A stretch of DNA of 64,000 nt. Origin: Fibrobacter succinogenes. Its GTDB lineage: Bacteria > Fibrobacterota > Fibrobacteria > Fibrobacterales > Fibrobacteraceae. Shown piece by piece: positions 53,891 through 63,622 of the stretch. The stretch covers positions 51,191 to 115,190 of the forward strand of contig CACWPM010000016.1 of NCBI GenBank assembly GCA_902762795.1. Direction: 5' to 3'. Numbering within the stretch: position 1 is the stretch's first letter; each line of letters begins with the position of its first letter. A model generated the notes under the pieces. It did not search any database. It was not told the origin of the DNA and saw nothing but the letters and a program-made list of their open reading frames with translations. The position numbers and the translations under genes were made by a program.

Positions 53891-55693
53891 TTAGTAAATC
53901 TCGTGCATGTTGTAGCCCAAGAGTACGTAACCGCCGTCGTTTCTCCAGCGATTGATTTCAACCGTTATAGGCTCGGTACTTGTGGCGGTGAAATCTAGGA
54001 CTTCATACGGGTTGAGTGAGGATTCGGAGGTCTTGCAGGTATTGCCCTGGCAGATTTTCAAGTCGAGATCTTGTGGCAGCATGTGGTAATCTTTGATGTA
54101 GCTTCCACGGGAAAGCCAGGCAATGGCGATTCGATATTTTCTGTCTTTGACAATGCCGGTTTCTTGGAATGTAATCTTTTCGGATTGGAAGTAATCTGCG
54201 TTATTGCCGTTCCAGAAACGAGCTCTGTTGCCTTTAATCATGTTTTGGAAGGAAGGATATTTTGTGGCTATGTCATAATAGGTATGTCTATCATTATCGT
54301 AGTAGTCCCCGTTGGGAATGTCTTTTGTACTGGCTGATAAGAGCAAAGCTTTGACAACTTCGGGGTGCCATTTGTAGAACGGAACTCTGTCGAGGAGGTC
54401 GACGATCATGCCTGCGGTGAGAGTTGCTGCGCCTTCGGTTCCTGTTACGGATGGATAGTAGAACCAATATCTTTTGTTGATATCGTCAGAAAAAACACCA
54501 CTTTTTGTGTTTTTGATGTATATGTTAGTGAAATTTGCTATTTCCGGTTTGTCCATTGTTGCATTTTCGGCAAAAACCGTATTGTGCCAATCGGAATTTG
54601 GTAAATAAGTTTGACCATAACGAACGGGCTTGATGGCGCCTACGCTAATGACGTTTGCTCCCTTGGCGTAATCGCTGATAAAGGTGTTTTCGCCACTTGT
54701 GTTACCTGCTGCGGCGATTTGGATGACTCGGTTGAAGTAAACGTAATCATCAATATCTTGAGCGGTTTCGTTATAATTGTAATTGGTGCCGCGTCCTGCA
54801 GTGTGCAAACCGACATAAAGAGATTTGTCATAGTATTGTGGATTGCTGGGTTGTCTTGCGCCAGATCTGAGATTTGTTATGGAACCGTATTCTCCGCAAT
54901 CGGAGTCCATAACGTATATTTGGGCTTTTGGTGATGTCGAATTCAAAATGCGGATGGGCTCGCTGGCGTAATACATCTCACGGTATTTTTCGATTCCACC
55001 ACGACCGGCTTGGCATCCGTTTAGTTGCTCGTATTGCAGTCCTAAATACATTGAGGGAATGGCATTTTGTTGGACGTATATTCCTATGTCGTTGCCTCTA
55101 TAATTTGGATCGATTGCGTAATATCTTAAATCGTTGTCGTTGTCGAAATTGCCAATATTTGTTAATTCCTGGCTGTCGATATAATCGCGATTTAAATAAT
55201 CTCTTGAAAGGATGTAAACGGAGGGACTTAGGTTGCGTTTGTCTGTGGTTTCTTCAAAACCGAGTAGTCCACCAAGATCACCATTGGCATATTCATTGCG
55301 AATGGTCATCCTCATTTCTTTTGTGTTGCTCTCTTGGACATATTCTGCTTTGGTCTTTGTTTGTCCGTACCATTTGTATGTTTCTATAAACTTGTTGTTG
55401 GCGTTCTTGATGTAGGAATATTCTCCGTCAACCTTATAAATTCTACTCTCGGAACTGCTTAATGGGTAATTGGGAGCCTGGTATTCCTTTGCCAACAAGG
55501 CCCTGTTTTTAATATTCTTTTTTACATAAACTTTGGAAACGTTGCGGACGTTAGGATTGTGTCTCCCTAAAACGTCGGTCTTTGCGTTTACTTTTTTGAA
55601 TTGGGCGCTGGAAACTGCTACAGCATTTTCAGCGGAATAAGCACAAACCGCAAGTGCACTGCAAGCCAGTAATGTTGTTATTTTGTTTTTCAT
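53891..55693 (-). CDS. Secreted subtilase (S8)-like protein lacking the catalytic triad, copy A
   Basis: 600 residues with signal peptide ('LLACSALAVCAYSAE'). Subtilase landmarks can be followed: strand 'NDIGIYVQQN' at 201-210 where the Asp should be, 'SPKAQIYVMDSD' at 254-265, oxyanion region 'IQIAAAGNTSG' (324-334, Asn331), 'KPEIANF', 'GTEGAATLTAG' (418-428) in place of GTSMAAPHVAG, 'HPEVVKALLLSA', and a PPC-like C-terminal beta domain ('YRIAIAWLSRG', 'LPQDLDLKI'). Asp is replaced by Gln or Asn, Ser by Glu420, and no HGTH exists, so it is probably not a peptidase. It may be a binding or structural protein. It is a tandem paralogue of the gene at 56016. Confidence 0.7.
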   Translation of the reverse strand: MKNKITTLLACSALAVCAYSAENAVAVSSAQFKKVNAKTDVLGRHNPNVRNVSKVYVKKNIKNRALLAKEYQAPNYPLSSSESRIYKVDGEYSYIKNANNKFIETYKWYGQTKTKAEYVQESNTKEMRMTIRNEYANGDLGGLLGFEETTDKRNLSPSVYILSRDYLNRDYIDSQELTNIGNFDNDNDLRYYAIDPNYRGNDIGIYVQQNAIPSMYLGLQYEQLNGCQAGRGGIEKYREMYYASEPIRILNSTSPKAQIYVMDSDCGEYGSITNLRSGARQPSNPQYYDKSLYVGLHTAGRGTNYNYNETAQDIDDYVYFNRVIQIAAAGNTSGENTFISDYAKGANVISVGAIKPVRYGQTYLPNSDWHNTVFAENATMDKPEIANFTNIYIKNTKSGVFSDDINKRYWFYYPSVTGTEGAATLTAGMIVDLLDRVPFYKWHPEVVKALLLSASTKDIPNGDYYDNDRHTYYDIATKYPSFQNMIKGNRARFWNGNNADYFQSEKITFQETGIVKDRKYRIAIAWLSRGSYIKDYHMLPQDLDLKICQGNTCKTSESSLNPYEVLDFTATSTEPITVEINRWRNDGGYVLLGYNMHEIY

Positions 55694-56015
55694 ATTTCTC
55701 CTTAGTAAAAGGTTGAATTTCTTAGTAAAGGATTATAATAAAAATTTATACGAATTAACTTGCTTTTTTTTTTCTATATGAAACAAGTTGTTTTTGGAGA
55801 AAAGTGTATTTATTTGTATTAGTGAAGAAAAACGCCAATTTTGCAGTGTTTTAATTTTTGAATAAAAGTTATTTGTAATAATAAGTTATAATGTAAAATT
55901 TTGTTTTGTTGCTGCTGGCGCGCAAAAAAATGAACCCGCCTGCCTTGCAGATGAAGTTTGCTTATACAAAAAGGTTCCCTTTCGGGAACCTCGAAATAAA
56001 AGTTTCTAAAAACGA
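55694..56015. other. Upstream region of copy A, duplicated before copy B
   Basis: 322 bases. TATAAT on the minus strand at 55732-55737 lies about 40 bases before the copy A start. The stretch 55820-55930 (AACGCCAATTTT..., ATAATAAGTTATAATGTAAAATTTTG) is nearly repeated at 57955-58060, so promoter and leader were duplicated with the gene. The right end holds the copy B terminator. Confidence 0.65.
55968..55991 (-). terminator. Terminator of second subtilase-like gene
   Basis: Stem 55972-55979 with 55984-55991, with a T run on the minus strand; same sequence as the element at 53847-53866. Confidence 0.85.
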
Positions 56016-57827
56016 TTAGTAAATCTCATGCATGTTGTAGCCCAAGAGTACGTAACCGCCGTCGTTTCTCCAGCGGCTGATTTCAACCGTTATAGGCGCA
56101 GAACTTCTGGCTGTATATTCTACGACTTCATATGGGTTGTTTGAAGATTGGGAGCCTGCGCAACCATTTCCCTGGCAAATTCTTAGGTCGATGTCTTGCG
56201 GAAGTTTTTTGTATTGCTTGATGTAGCTTCCGCGGGAAAGCCAGGCAATGGCAACTCGGTAGGTCCTTCCTTCAACAATGCCTTTTTCTTCGAACGTAAT
56301 CATTTCAGAGCGGAAATAGTCTGCGTTGTTGCCGTTCCAGAAACGAGCTCTGTTGCCTCTAATCATGTTTTCGAATGAAGGATATGCTGTGGCCATGTCA
56401 TAATGAATGTTCCTATCAATATCATAGGAACTGCCGTTGGTAATATTTTTTGTACTAGCGGATAAGAGCAATGCTTTGACAACTTCGGGGTGCCATTTGT
56501 AGAACGGAACTCTGTCGAGGAGGTCGACGACCATGCCTGCGGTGAGTGTTGCCGCGCCTTCGGTTCCGGTTACGGATGGATAGTTGAATCTATATCTTTG
56601 GTTGATATCGTCAGAAAAAACTCCACCTTTTGTGTTTTTGATGTATATGTTGGTGAAATTTGCTATTTCCGGTTTTTCCATTTTTACCATGCCGTCGAAG
56701 ACCGTGTTGTGCCAATCGGAATTTGGTAAATAAGATTGTCCGTAACGAACGGGCTTGATGGCGCCTACGCTAATGACGTTTGCTCCCTTGGCGTAATCAC
56801 TGATAAAGGTGTTTTCGCCACTTGTGTTACCTGCTGCGGCGATTTGGATGACTCGGTTGAAGTAAACGTAATCATCGATATCTTGAGCGATTTCGTTATA
56901 ATTGTAATCGGAGCCGCGTCCTGCAGTGTGCAAACCGACATAGAGAGGTTTGCTATAGTTTTGTGGGTTGCTGGGTTGTCTTGCGCCAGATCTGAGATTT
57001 GTTGTGGAACCGTATTCTCCGCAATCGGAGTCCATAACGTATATTTTGGCTTTTGGTGACGTCGAATTCAAAATGCGGATGGGCTCGCTGGCGTAATACA
57101 TGTCCCTGTATTTTTCGGTTGTTCCGCGGCTGCCATCGCATCCGTTCAGTTGTTCGTATTGCAGCCCTAAATCGGTTGAGGGAATGGCTTTCTGTTGGAC
57201 GTATATACCTATGTTGTTGCCTGTATATCCAGGTCCTATTGCGTAATATCTTAAATCGTTGTCGTTGTCGAAATTGCCAATATTTGTTAATTCCTGGCTA
57301 TCGATATAATCGGCACTTAAAGAAGTTGAATTGCTGTAAAAGGTAGGCCATAGATTACGTTTGTCTGTAGATCCGTCAAAACCGCGTAGCCCACCAAGCT
57401 GACCGTTGGCGTAGAAATTGCGGATGGTCATCCCCATTTCTAGATTGTTGCTTGTTTGTGCATATGCTGCTTTGGTCTTTGTTTCTCCGTACCATTTGTA
57501 CGTTTCTGTAAAATTGTTATTGGAGGAGTTCTTGATGTAGGAATATTCTCCATCAACAGCATTGATTCTTTTTTCGGAGCTGCTAAATGGGTAATCTGGA
57601 GTTTGGTATTCCTTTGCCAACAAGGCCCTGTTTTTGAGGTCCTTTTTTACATAAGCTTTGGAAACTTTGGAAACGTTACGGACGTTAGGATTGTGTCTCC
57701 CTAAAACGTCGGTTTTTGCGTTTACTTTTTTGAATTGGGCGCTGGATACTGCTACGGCATTTTCAGCGGAATAAGCACAAACCGCAAGTGCACTGCAAGC
57801 CAGTAAAGCTGTTATTTTGTTTTTCAT
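56016..57827 (-). CDS. Secreted subtilase (S8)-like protein lacking the catalytic triad, copy B
   Basis: 603 residues, the same plan and mostly the same sequence as copy A, including the signal peptide, 'AAAGNTSGENTF', 'GTEGAATLTAG' with Glu in place of the serine nucleophile, and the 'RWRNDGGYVLLGYNMHEIY' C-terminus. Differences cluster in residues about 80-175 and in the C-terminal beta domain, which suggests these parts face the ligand or environment and have drifted. It has a strong AAAGGAG ribosome site. The true function is unknown. Confidence 0.7.
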   Translation of the reverse strand: MKNKITALLACSALAVCAYSAENAVAVSSAQFKKVNAKTDVLGRHNPNVRNVSKVSKAYVKKDLKNRALLAKEYQTPDYPFSSSEKRINAVDGEYSYIKNSSNNNFTETYKWYGETKTKAAYAQTSNNLEMGMTIRNFYANGQLGGLRGFDGSTDKRNLWPTFYSNSTSLSADYIDSQELTNIGNFDNDNDLRYYAIGPGYTGNNIGIYVQQKAIPSTDLGLQYEQLNGCDGSRGTTEKYRDMYYASEPIRILNSTSPKAKIYVMDSDCGEYGSTTNLRSGARQPSNPQNYSKPLYVGLHTAGRGSDYNYNEIAQDIDDYVYFNRVIQIAAAGNTSGENTFISDYAKGANVISVGAIKPVRYGQSYLPNSDWHNTVFDGMVKMEKPEIANFTNIYIKNTKGGVFSDDINQRYRFNYPSVTGTEGAATLTAGMVVDLLDRVPFYKWHPEVVKALLLSASTKNITNGSSYDIDRNIHYDMATAYPSFENMIRGNRARFWNGNNADYFRSEMITFEEKGIVEGRTYRVAIAWLSRGSYIKQYKKLPQDIDLRICQGNGCAGSQSSNNPYEVVEYTARSSAPITVEISRWRNDGGYVLLGYNMHEIY

Positions 57828-58115
57828 ATTTTCTCCTTTGTAAAAGAAATATTCTTTTACTAAGAGAATTATAATAAAAATTTAAGAGGATGGATTTGTG
57901 CTTTTTTTATATGATACAAGTTGTTTTGAATAAAAGATGGATTTATTCGTAATAATGAAGAAAAACGCCAATTTTACAGTGCTTTTTCTCTAAATGAAAG
58001 TTATTTGTAACAATAAGTTATAATGTAAAATTTTGTTTTGTCGCTACTGGCGCGAAAAAAATGAAAAAGTCCCCCGTTGGGGGACTTTTTAAGTATCGTG
58101 GAATTTTTTAAGCGA
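57828..58115. other. Upstream region of copy B and pflB terminator
   Basis: 288 bases with TATAAT on the minus strand at 57868-57873 before copy B, the duplicated AT-rich leader (57955-58060) and the pflB terminator at 58064-58090. Confidence 0.6.
58064..58090 (-). terminator. Terminator of pflB
   Basis: Perfect 12-bp stem AAAAAGTCCCCC/GGGGGACTTTTT with a GTT loop. It has U runs in both directions and lies 25 bases after the pflB stop. Confidence 0.9.
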
Positions 58116-60371
58116 TTAGAGCACACCGTGTGCCTGACGGGCAATCACGTCGAGCTGCTGTTCGCGAGTGAGCTTGATGAAGCGTACGGCGTAACCGGAA
58201 ACGCGGATCGTGAAGTTCTGGTATTCTTCCTTCTCCGGGTGTTCCATGGCGTCCTTGAGCTTTTCGACGCCGAATACGTTCACGTTCAAGTGGTGGCTGC
58301 TCTGGCCGAAGTAGCCGTCGAGCACCTGCACGAGCTTGTTGGAGCGTTCTTCATCATTGTGACCGAGGGCATCCGGGTTGATTGTCTGCGTGTTGCTGAT
58401 GCCGTCCAATGAGTATTCATACGGGAGCTTGGCAACAGAGTTGAGCGATGCGAGAAGGCCGTTCTTTTCGGCGCCATAGCTCGGGCTTGCGCCGGGAGAG
58501 AACGGTTCGCCTGCTTTACGGCCGTCCGGGAGCGTGCCCGTTGCCTTACCGTAGACCACGTTACTCGTGATGGTAAGAATACTGGTCGTCGCTTCGGAAT
58601 TGCGGTAGGTCGGAGTCTGCTTGATCTTGGCCATGAACGTCTTGAGGAGCCAAACGGCGATATCGTCGGCGCGGTCGTCGTCGTTTCCATAGCGCGGGAA
58701 GTCGCCCACAATCTGGAAGTCTTCGGCAAGGCCGGTAGCCGGGTCGCGAATGACCTTGACCTTTGCGTACTTGATGGCTGAAAGGCTATCGACTACGTGG
58801 CTGAAGCCCGCGATACCCGTTGCAAATGTGCGGCGGACATCCGTATCGATAAGGGCCATTTCGGCGGCTTCATAGTAGTACTTGTCGTGCATGTAGTGAA
58901 TCAAGTTCAGCGTATTCACGTACAAGTGAGCAAGCCAGTCCATGTATAGTTCGAACTTGTGGACAACTTCGTCGTAGTCGAGGTATTCGCTGGTAATTGG
59001 CGGATATTCCGGACCGACCTGCTGTCCCTTCACGAGGCATTCGTCTTTACCGCCGTTGATGGCGTAGAGGAGAGTCTTTGCGAGGTTTGCGCGGGCTCCG
59101 AAGAACTGCATTTCCTTACCGGTCTGGGTTGCGGAAACGCAGCAGCAGATGCTGTAGTCGTCACCCCAGATCGGGCGCATCGTGTCGTCGTTTTCGTACT
59201 GGATGGCGCTGGTTTTCACGGAAATTTCAGCAGCGAATTTCTTGAAGTTGTACGGAAGACGCGGGCTGTAGAGAATGGTGAGGTTCGGTTCCGGAGACGG
59301 CCCCATGTTCACGAGCGTGTGCAAGAAGCGGTAGTCGTTCTTGGTCACCTGGTGGCGACCGTCCTGACCGAGACCGGCGACTTCAAGCGTAGCCCACACC
59401 GGGTCCCCGCTGAAGAGTTCGTTGTAGCTTGTGATGCGGGCGAACTTCACCATGCGGAGCTTCATCACGAAGTGGTCGATGATTTCCTGGGCATCGGTTT
59501 CGGTGATGGTGCCGTTCTGCAAGTCACGGGTCATGTAAATGTCGATGAAAGTCGAGACGCGGCCAACGCTCATGGCTGCACCGTTTTGCGTCTTGATGGC
59601 GGCGAGGTAGCCAAAGTAGAGCCACTGTACCGCTTCGCGGGCGTTCATGGCCGGCTTCGAAATATCGTAACCGTAAATCTTGGCCATGGACTTCATGCCT
59701 TCGAGCGCCTTGATCTGTTCGGCGAGTTCTTCGCGTTCGCGGACAACGTGTTCGGTCATGTCCTTCTTGTCGGAGAGCGCCTTGTCTGCCTTTTTCTGGG
59801 CTATGAGGTAATCAACGCCGTAAAGGGCAACGCGGCGGTAGTCGCCAACGATACGTCCACGTCCGTATGTATCCGGAAGACCCGTGATGATGTGTGCCTT
59901 GCGAGCCATGCGCATGTCCGGCGTGTAGGCATCGAAAACACCCTGGTTGTGCGTCTTGTGGAACTCCGTGAAGATGCGGTGGAGTTCTGCACTTGGCGTG
60001 TAACCGTAGTTCTTGCAGGATTCTTCTGCCATTTTGATGCCGCCGAACGGCATGAAAGCTCGCTTGAGCGGCTTGTCGGTCTGGAGGCCTACGATCTTTT
60101 CAAGATCCTTTGTTTCATCGGCGATGTAGCCTGCCGGGTGGCTTGTGAGAGTGGAGACTACGTCCGTATCCATGTCGAGGACGCCGCCTTTTGCGATTTC
60201 CTTCTTCTGAAGATCCTGGAGTTCTGCCCAGAGCTTGTTGGTCGCTTCGGTCGGACCTTGCAAGAACGATTTGTCTCCGTCGTATGGGGTGTAGTTTTTT
60301 TGGATGAAGTCGCGGACGTTGATTTCGTCCTGCCAGCGACCGCCTCTAAAGCCAAGCCATGCTTCCTGCAT
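58116..60371 (-). CDS. pflB: Formate C-acetyltransferase (pyruvate formate-lyase)
   Basis: 751 residues from ATG 60371, which has AGAGG five bases before it and the usual '[13 protein letters not shown]' start; the frame reaches 60476 without support. Active-site cysteines lie in '[20 protein letters not shown]' (an extra third Cys precedes the usual pair) and the glycyl radical site in 'RVSGYAVRF' near the C-terminus. It splits pyruvate with CoA to acetyl-CoA and formate in fermentation. Fibrobacter makes formate, acetate and succinate, which fits. PflA is encoded at 50507-51292. Confidence 0.95.
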   Translation of the reverse strand: MQEAWLGFRGGRWQDEINVRDFIQKNYTPYDGDKSFLQGPTEATNKLWAELQDLQKKEIAKGGVLDMDTDVVSTLTSHPAGYIADETKDLEKIVGLQTDKPLKRAFMPFGGIKMAEESCKNYGYTPSAELHRIFTEFHKTHNQGVFDAYTPDMRMARKAHIITGLPDTYGRGRIVGDYRRVALYGVDYLIAQKKADKALSDKKDMTEHVVREREELAEQIKALEGMKSMAKIYGYDISKPAMNAREAVQWLYFGYLAAIKTQNGAAMSVGRVSTFIDIYMTRDLQNGTITETDAQEIIDHFVMKLRMVKFARITSYNELFSGDPVWATLEVAGLGQDGRHQVTKNDYRFLHTLVNMGPSPEPNLTILYSPRLPYNFKKFAAEISVKTSAIQYENDDTMRPIWGDDYSICCCVSATQTGKEMQFFGARANLAKTLLYAINGGKDECLVKGQQVGPEYPPITSEYLDYDEVVHKFELYMDWLAHLYVNTLNLIHYMHDKYYYEAAEMALIDTDVRRTFATGIAGFSHVVDSLSAIKYAKVKVIRDPATGLAEDFQIVGDFPRYGNDDDRADDIAVWLLKTFMAKIKQTPTYRNSEATTSILTITSNVVYGKATGTLPDGRKAGEPFSPGASPSYGAEKNGLLASLNSVAKLPYEYSLDGISNTQTINPDALGHNDEERSNKLVQVLDGYFGQSSHHLNVNVFGVEKLKDAMEHPEKEEYQNFTIRVSGYAVRFIKLTREQQLDVIARQAHGVL

Positions 60372-60780
60372 ATAACCTCTTTTGTTTCGAACCCTGCTGT
60401 CAATACAATTAAAAAGTTGTTTAACTTTAAGCGTTGTAGAAAAAGATGGGCCCGAATTTGTGCTTTTTTCTATCAATCTTTTTTGTAAAACGCAATATAC
60501 ATATTAAAAAAAGGGTGGGCAAGGTATAAAATGAACCATTTTAGAGTCGTTTGGGCCTAAAAAGTTGCTAAATGGAGCGTTGTCAACAAGGCCTTGTTCA
60601 TAAATTGAAAAATACGTGTTTTTTTTGTAAAAGGCTGTCAAAATATTGTAAAAACTATCGTTGAATCGGCCGTCCTTATTTCATAAATACAGTTGATACG
60701 GTTGGTTTTAAAAATGCTCTCTCAACACGTGCTTTGCTTTTACGGAGATGCTATCTTATAAACAGAAAAAGAGGTTAACG
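60372..60780. other. Intergenic region between divergent pflB and GH16 genes
   Basis: About 409 AT-rich bases. On the minus strand, an AT-rich segment near 60495-60515 may hold the pflB promoter. I see no gene, no RNA structure I can name and no strong operator. Confidence 0.45.
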
Positions 60781-61803
60781 GTGAAAAAGATTTTTATTCC
60801 GGTAGTTGCTGTGGCTCTTTTCGCTGCATGCACCGAGTCCAATAACGAAGCTAACTTTGCCACTCCGCAGAATGGCGCTACGTCTTCCTGCTCCGATGCT
60901 ACGCTCCTTCCGATTGATTTGTCTTCCAGTTCGGCGGATGTACCTCCGGCAGGCTCGTCTTCCAGTTCTATCGAAGCGGCTCCGGTCGTATCTTCTAGCT
61001 CGGTCGCCGGGTCTTCGACATCGCAGTTTCCTTATAAAGTGCCAACGCTAACCGCGCTGGACCCGACTAAGGAATATACCTTCTACGGAGCGGAACTTAC
61101 CGGTCTCGATCAGTTCAAGTATGGCCGTTTCGAAGCTCGCATGAAGATGGCCGCCATTTCCGGTTCCGTGAGTTCCATGTTCTTGAACTACGATAATTCC
61201 TGGATGAAGGAAAATGAACCGTGGAACGAAATCGATATCGAGGTGCTTGGCAAGGATCCCAATTCATGGCAGTCCAATATCATTACCCGCGAAGCGGACC
61301 CGTCTATTAAGGGAACGACTTCGTCCGAAAGCAAGCCCCTTCATGAATTTGGCTTTGATGCCACTCAGGATTTTCACTTGTACGCCATCGTCTGGACTCC
61401 GGAATATGTGGCCTGGGAAATCGACAGCGTTGAAATTCGCCGCGATATCATTGGACTTAGCCGTGGATCCCATGCCGATGCAGACCAAGTTGCGTTCTTG
61501 ACCGAAAAGGAATCTCTCCGCTTTAACCTCTGGGTCTCTAAGAACTCTTCTTGGACGGGCAAATGGGCGGGCGGAATCGGTCTCCCGGTGGAACAGCAAA
61601 TCGATTATGTTCGTGTGTATTCCTATGACGCTGCAACAAAGGGCTTCACGATGCTTTGGCAAGATGACTTTGATGGCGAAGACGTTGATCCGCAGCGTTG
61701 GTCCAAGGGCGACTGGGAAATGGAACGCGTGAAGTACCGCCAGGATAACATTGTTGTCGAAAATGGTATTTGTCGCATCATCCTGGACTATGAGACGAAC
61801 TAA
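60781..61803 (+). CDS. Circularly permuted GH16 1,3-1,4-beta-glucanase (lichenase), lipoprotein
   Basis: 340 residues from GTG 60781 (GAGG seven bases upstream). Lipobox 'VALFAAC' (Cys17), a Ser-rich linker (48-82), then the catalytic domain: 'YGRFEARMKMAAISGSVSSM', 'PWNEIDIEVLGK' with Glu150-Asp152-Glu154, 'FNLWVSKNSSW', 'IDYVRVYSYD'. The segment 'LWQDDFDGEDVDPQRW', which is N-terminal in ordinary GH16 enzymes, comes last. This is the circular permutation known from the F. succinogenes 1,3-1,4-beta-D-glucanase. It should cut mixed-linkage glucans of cereals. Unlike that enzyme it lacks a long Ser-rich tail and seems membrane-anchored. Confidence 0.9.
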   Translation: MKKIFIPVVAVALFAACTESNNEANFATPQNGATSSCSDATLLPIDLSSSSADVPPAGSSSSSIEAAPVVSSSSVAGSSTSQFPYKVPTLTALDPTKEYTFYGAELTGLDQFKYGRFEARMKMAAISGSVSSMFLNYDNSWMKENEPWNEIDIEVLGKDPNSWQSNIITREADPSIKGTTSSESKPLHEFGFDATQDFHLYAIVWTPEYVAWEIDSVEIRRDIIGLSRGSHADADQVAFLTEKESLRFNLWVSKNSSWTGKWAGGIGLPVEQQIDYVRVYSYDAATKGFTMLWQDDFDGEDVDPQRWSKGDWEMERVKYRQDNIVVENGICRIILDYETN

Positions 61804-61823
61804 AGAGTTTGGTGTATAGATGC

Positions 61824-61855
61824 AAGCCTCCCGGAATAGATTCGGGAGGCTTTTT
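61824..61855 (+). terminator. Terminator of the GH16 gene
   Basis: Stem GCCTCCCG/CGGGAGGC (61826-61833 with 61843-61850) followed by five T, 20 bases after the stop. Confidence 0.9.
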
Positions 61856-61938
61856 GTCATTATTTTCTAGCTGTCGGTCAAGTGATATTGATGCGTTTTT
61901 TTATTTTGTAATCCCAAAATTATACAATGGACAGTTTT

Positions 61939-62430
61939 ATGGAAAAAAAATTTTGTGTTTGCGTCCTGTTCCTGTTGACAGCAGTCTTCTTTGGTTGCGC
62001 CGGAAGTGAAGTTCATCGTGTCTCGGAACAGGGATTGGACATTTCCGGTAAGAAATTATATGTGATTGTGAATGAACGCGCTATGCACGAAGATTTGACG
62101 CAGAAAATTGATTCCGTCTGGAACGCTAATGCGTCGGATCTGGATTTGGAAACAGAATTTATCTATAACGAAAAACTTTCCATCAGCCCAGTGTCGGTAT
62201 CCCAGGTTCTGGATAGGTGCGGTGGCGATTATGCCATGGTTCTTGGAATGGGTCTAGAATCATCAAATTCGTGGGTGACGGTCGAGTATTTGCCAACGAT
62301 GTTCAACTGCGATACCCGTAAGGTTGTGTGGAAAATGTCCATCCGCACCAGTGGAAGTTTTGCCAAACATTACTTGGTGAACGAAATAGTCAAGGACTTT
62401 AAAAACAATAAAATCGTAAGGAGCAAATAG
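61939..62430 (+). CDS. Small lipoprotein of unknown function
   Basis: About 163 residues from ATG 61939 (ATG 61927 is four codons earlier). Signal with lipobox 'TAVFFGC'. The body has no family I recognise; 'KLYVIVNERAMHEDL' and 'DYAMVLGMGLES' suggest an alpha/beta periplasmic domain. Its stop shares a base with the GTG of the next lipoprotein gene, so the two products are likely made in fixed ratio. Confidence 0.75.
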   Translation: MEKKFCVCVLFLLTAVFFGCAGSEVHRVSEQGLDISGKKLYVIVNERAMHEDLTQKIDSVWNANASDLDLETEFIYNEKLSISPVSVSQVLDRCGGDYAMVLGMGLESSNSWVTVEYLPTMFNCDTRKVVWKMSIRTSGSFAKHYLVNEIVKDFKNNKIVRSK

Positions 62431-62948
62431 TGAATAAATTATTGGTGTTTCTTTTTATCGCGCTTTTCTTTGTCGGATGTTCTGTTACAAATGTAGGCCA
62501 GTCGAACTTTGAAAAAGTTTATGCGTTGAAGGGCGAAACTGTTGTCGTGACGGCTGTTGGGAATAGCCAGTTGAGGGATTTTGCGAACAAGGTTGCGGAT
62601 ATGATGGCGAGCTCTCTTGGAGGAACGTATGGTGTGAACGCTGTTGCTTTCCATGAGACTGACGAAGTGACTCTTTCTGAATCACCGCTGGCGGCATTTG
62701 CCAAGCAGAATCATGCAAAGTATGTCCTTGTGAAGACCTTTACAAAAATCAGTCTTTACGGTAACGCCATCGACACGTTTGAAGAAGAACTTGCATTGCT
62801 CTCGATAGTCGAAAAGAAAATTGTCTGGAAGGCTATGATTAAGTATGAAGCCTATAACCGTATTGGCAAGGGACATGCCGCAACAGGTTCTGTCAACAAG
62901 ACGATTGAATTGCTTCAGAAGGACGGATTCATTTCGGGTGGAATGTAA
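62430..62948 (+). CDS. Small lipoprotein of unknown function
   Basis: 172 residues, GTG start with AAGGAG six bases before it. Lipobox 'LFFVGC'. 'TVVVTAVGNSQLRDFANKVADMM' and 'AKYVLVKTFTKISLYG' recall the periplasmic domain of LpoB/CsgG-like lipoproteins, but this is only a resemblance by eye. It is translationally coupled to the upstream lipoprotein gene. Confidence 0.75.
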   Translation: MNKLLVFLFIALFFVGCSVTNVGQSNFEKVYALKGETVVVTAVGNSQLRDFANKVADMMASSLGGTYGVNAVAFHETDEVTLSESPLAAFAKQNHAKYVLVKTFTKISLYGNAIDTFEEELALLSIVEKKIVWKAMIKYEAYNRIGKGHAATGSVNKTIELLQKDGFISGGM

Positions 62949-63136
62949 ATTCTATTTTCTAAAAAAATGAGATGGGGCTAGCTATATGCTGGCCTCTTTT
63001 TTATATATTGGTCTATGGTCGTTAGCCACAAGTTGTTAGCCGTTGGTTTGCTGCTAGGTAATAAGAATGTTCTTTTAACAACTCTGTTTACTAACCACTG
63101 TTTACTGCCTACTTCCTACTACTAAAGAGGATTATC

Positions 63137-63622
63137 ATGAAAAAACTTTTCCTTGTGGCCCTTGCCACGATTTCACTTGCCCTCATGGCTTGCGGTCCTT
63201 CCAAAATCCAAATGCAAGAAGCTTCGTCTATGAGCGATGTACTGATTGAAGTGCGTCAAGTGCTGAACGATTCTATTAGCTTGTATGTGGGTAATGTGCT
63301 TTATTTGAATTCTAAACAGATTGTTGCTGATGATATGTATCCGTTGCACGTCAGCACGCGCGATCCTGCCGAATTCGAAAAGCTCACTGCGACAGATGTT
63401 GTCAATAGCGACGAGGAACTTTTGAACTATCTGCGTCGCAAAGCCCCAGATATGATGAACGTGGGAATCGTGGTGGGTGAAACCGCTTACAATGAAGTCG
63501 GTTTCGATGAAACTGCCGTTGTTGCGAAGCTGACGAAAATTTTCCAGAAAATCCAAGGCGGTTCGCTCACGCTTTTCCATGAAAAGAACGGCGAACTCAC
63601 TGACATGAAAAAACTGTACTAG
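63137..63622 (+). CDS. Small lipoprotein of unknown function
   Basis: 161 residues with signal and lipobox 'LALMAC'. The body is acidic with 'IEVRQVLNDSISLYVGN' and 'NVGIVVGETAYNEVGFDETAVV'; I do not recognise a family. AGAGG lies about 8 bases before ATG 63137. It is separated from the lipoprotein pair by a repeat-rich spacer (62949-63136). Confidence 0.75.
   Translation: MKKLFLVALATISLALMACGPSKIQMQEASSMSDVLIEVRQVLNDSISLYVGNVLYLNSKQIVADDMYPLHVSTRDPAEFEKLTATDVVNSDEELLNYLRRKAPDMMNVGIVVGETAYNEVGFDETAVVAKLTKIFQKIQGGSLTLFHEKNGELTDMKKLY

Noticed and set aside
58959..60488. A 509-codon open frame on the plus strand opposite pflB.
   Set aside because: Antisense to a strongly codon-biased pflB; no domain or ribosome site supports it.
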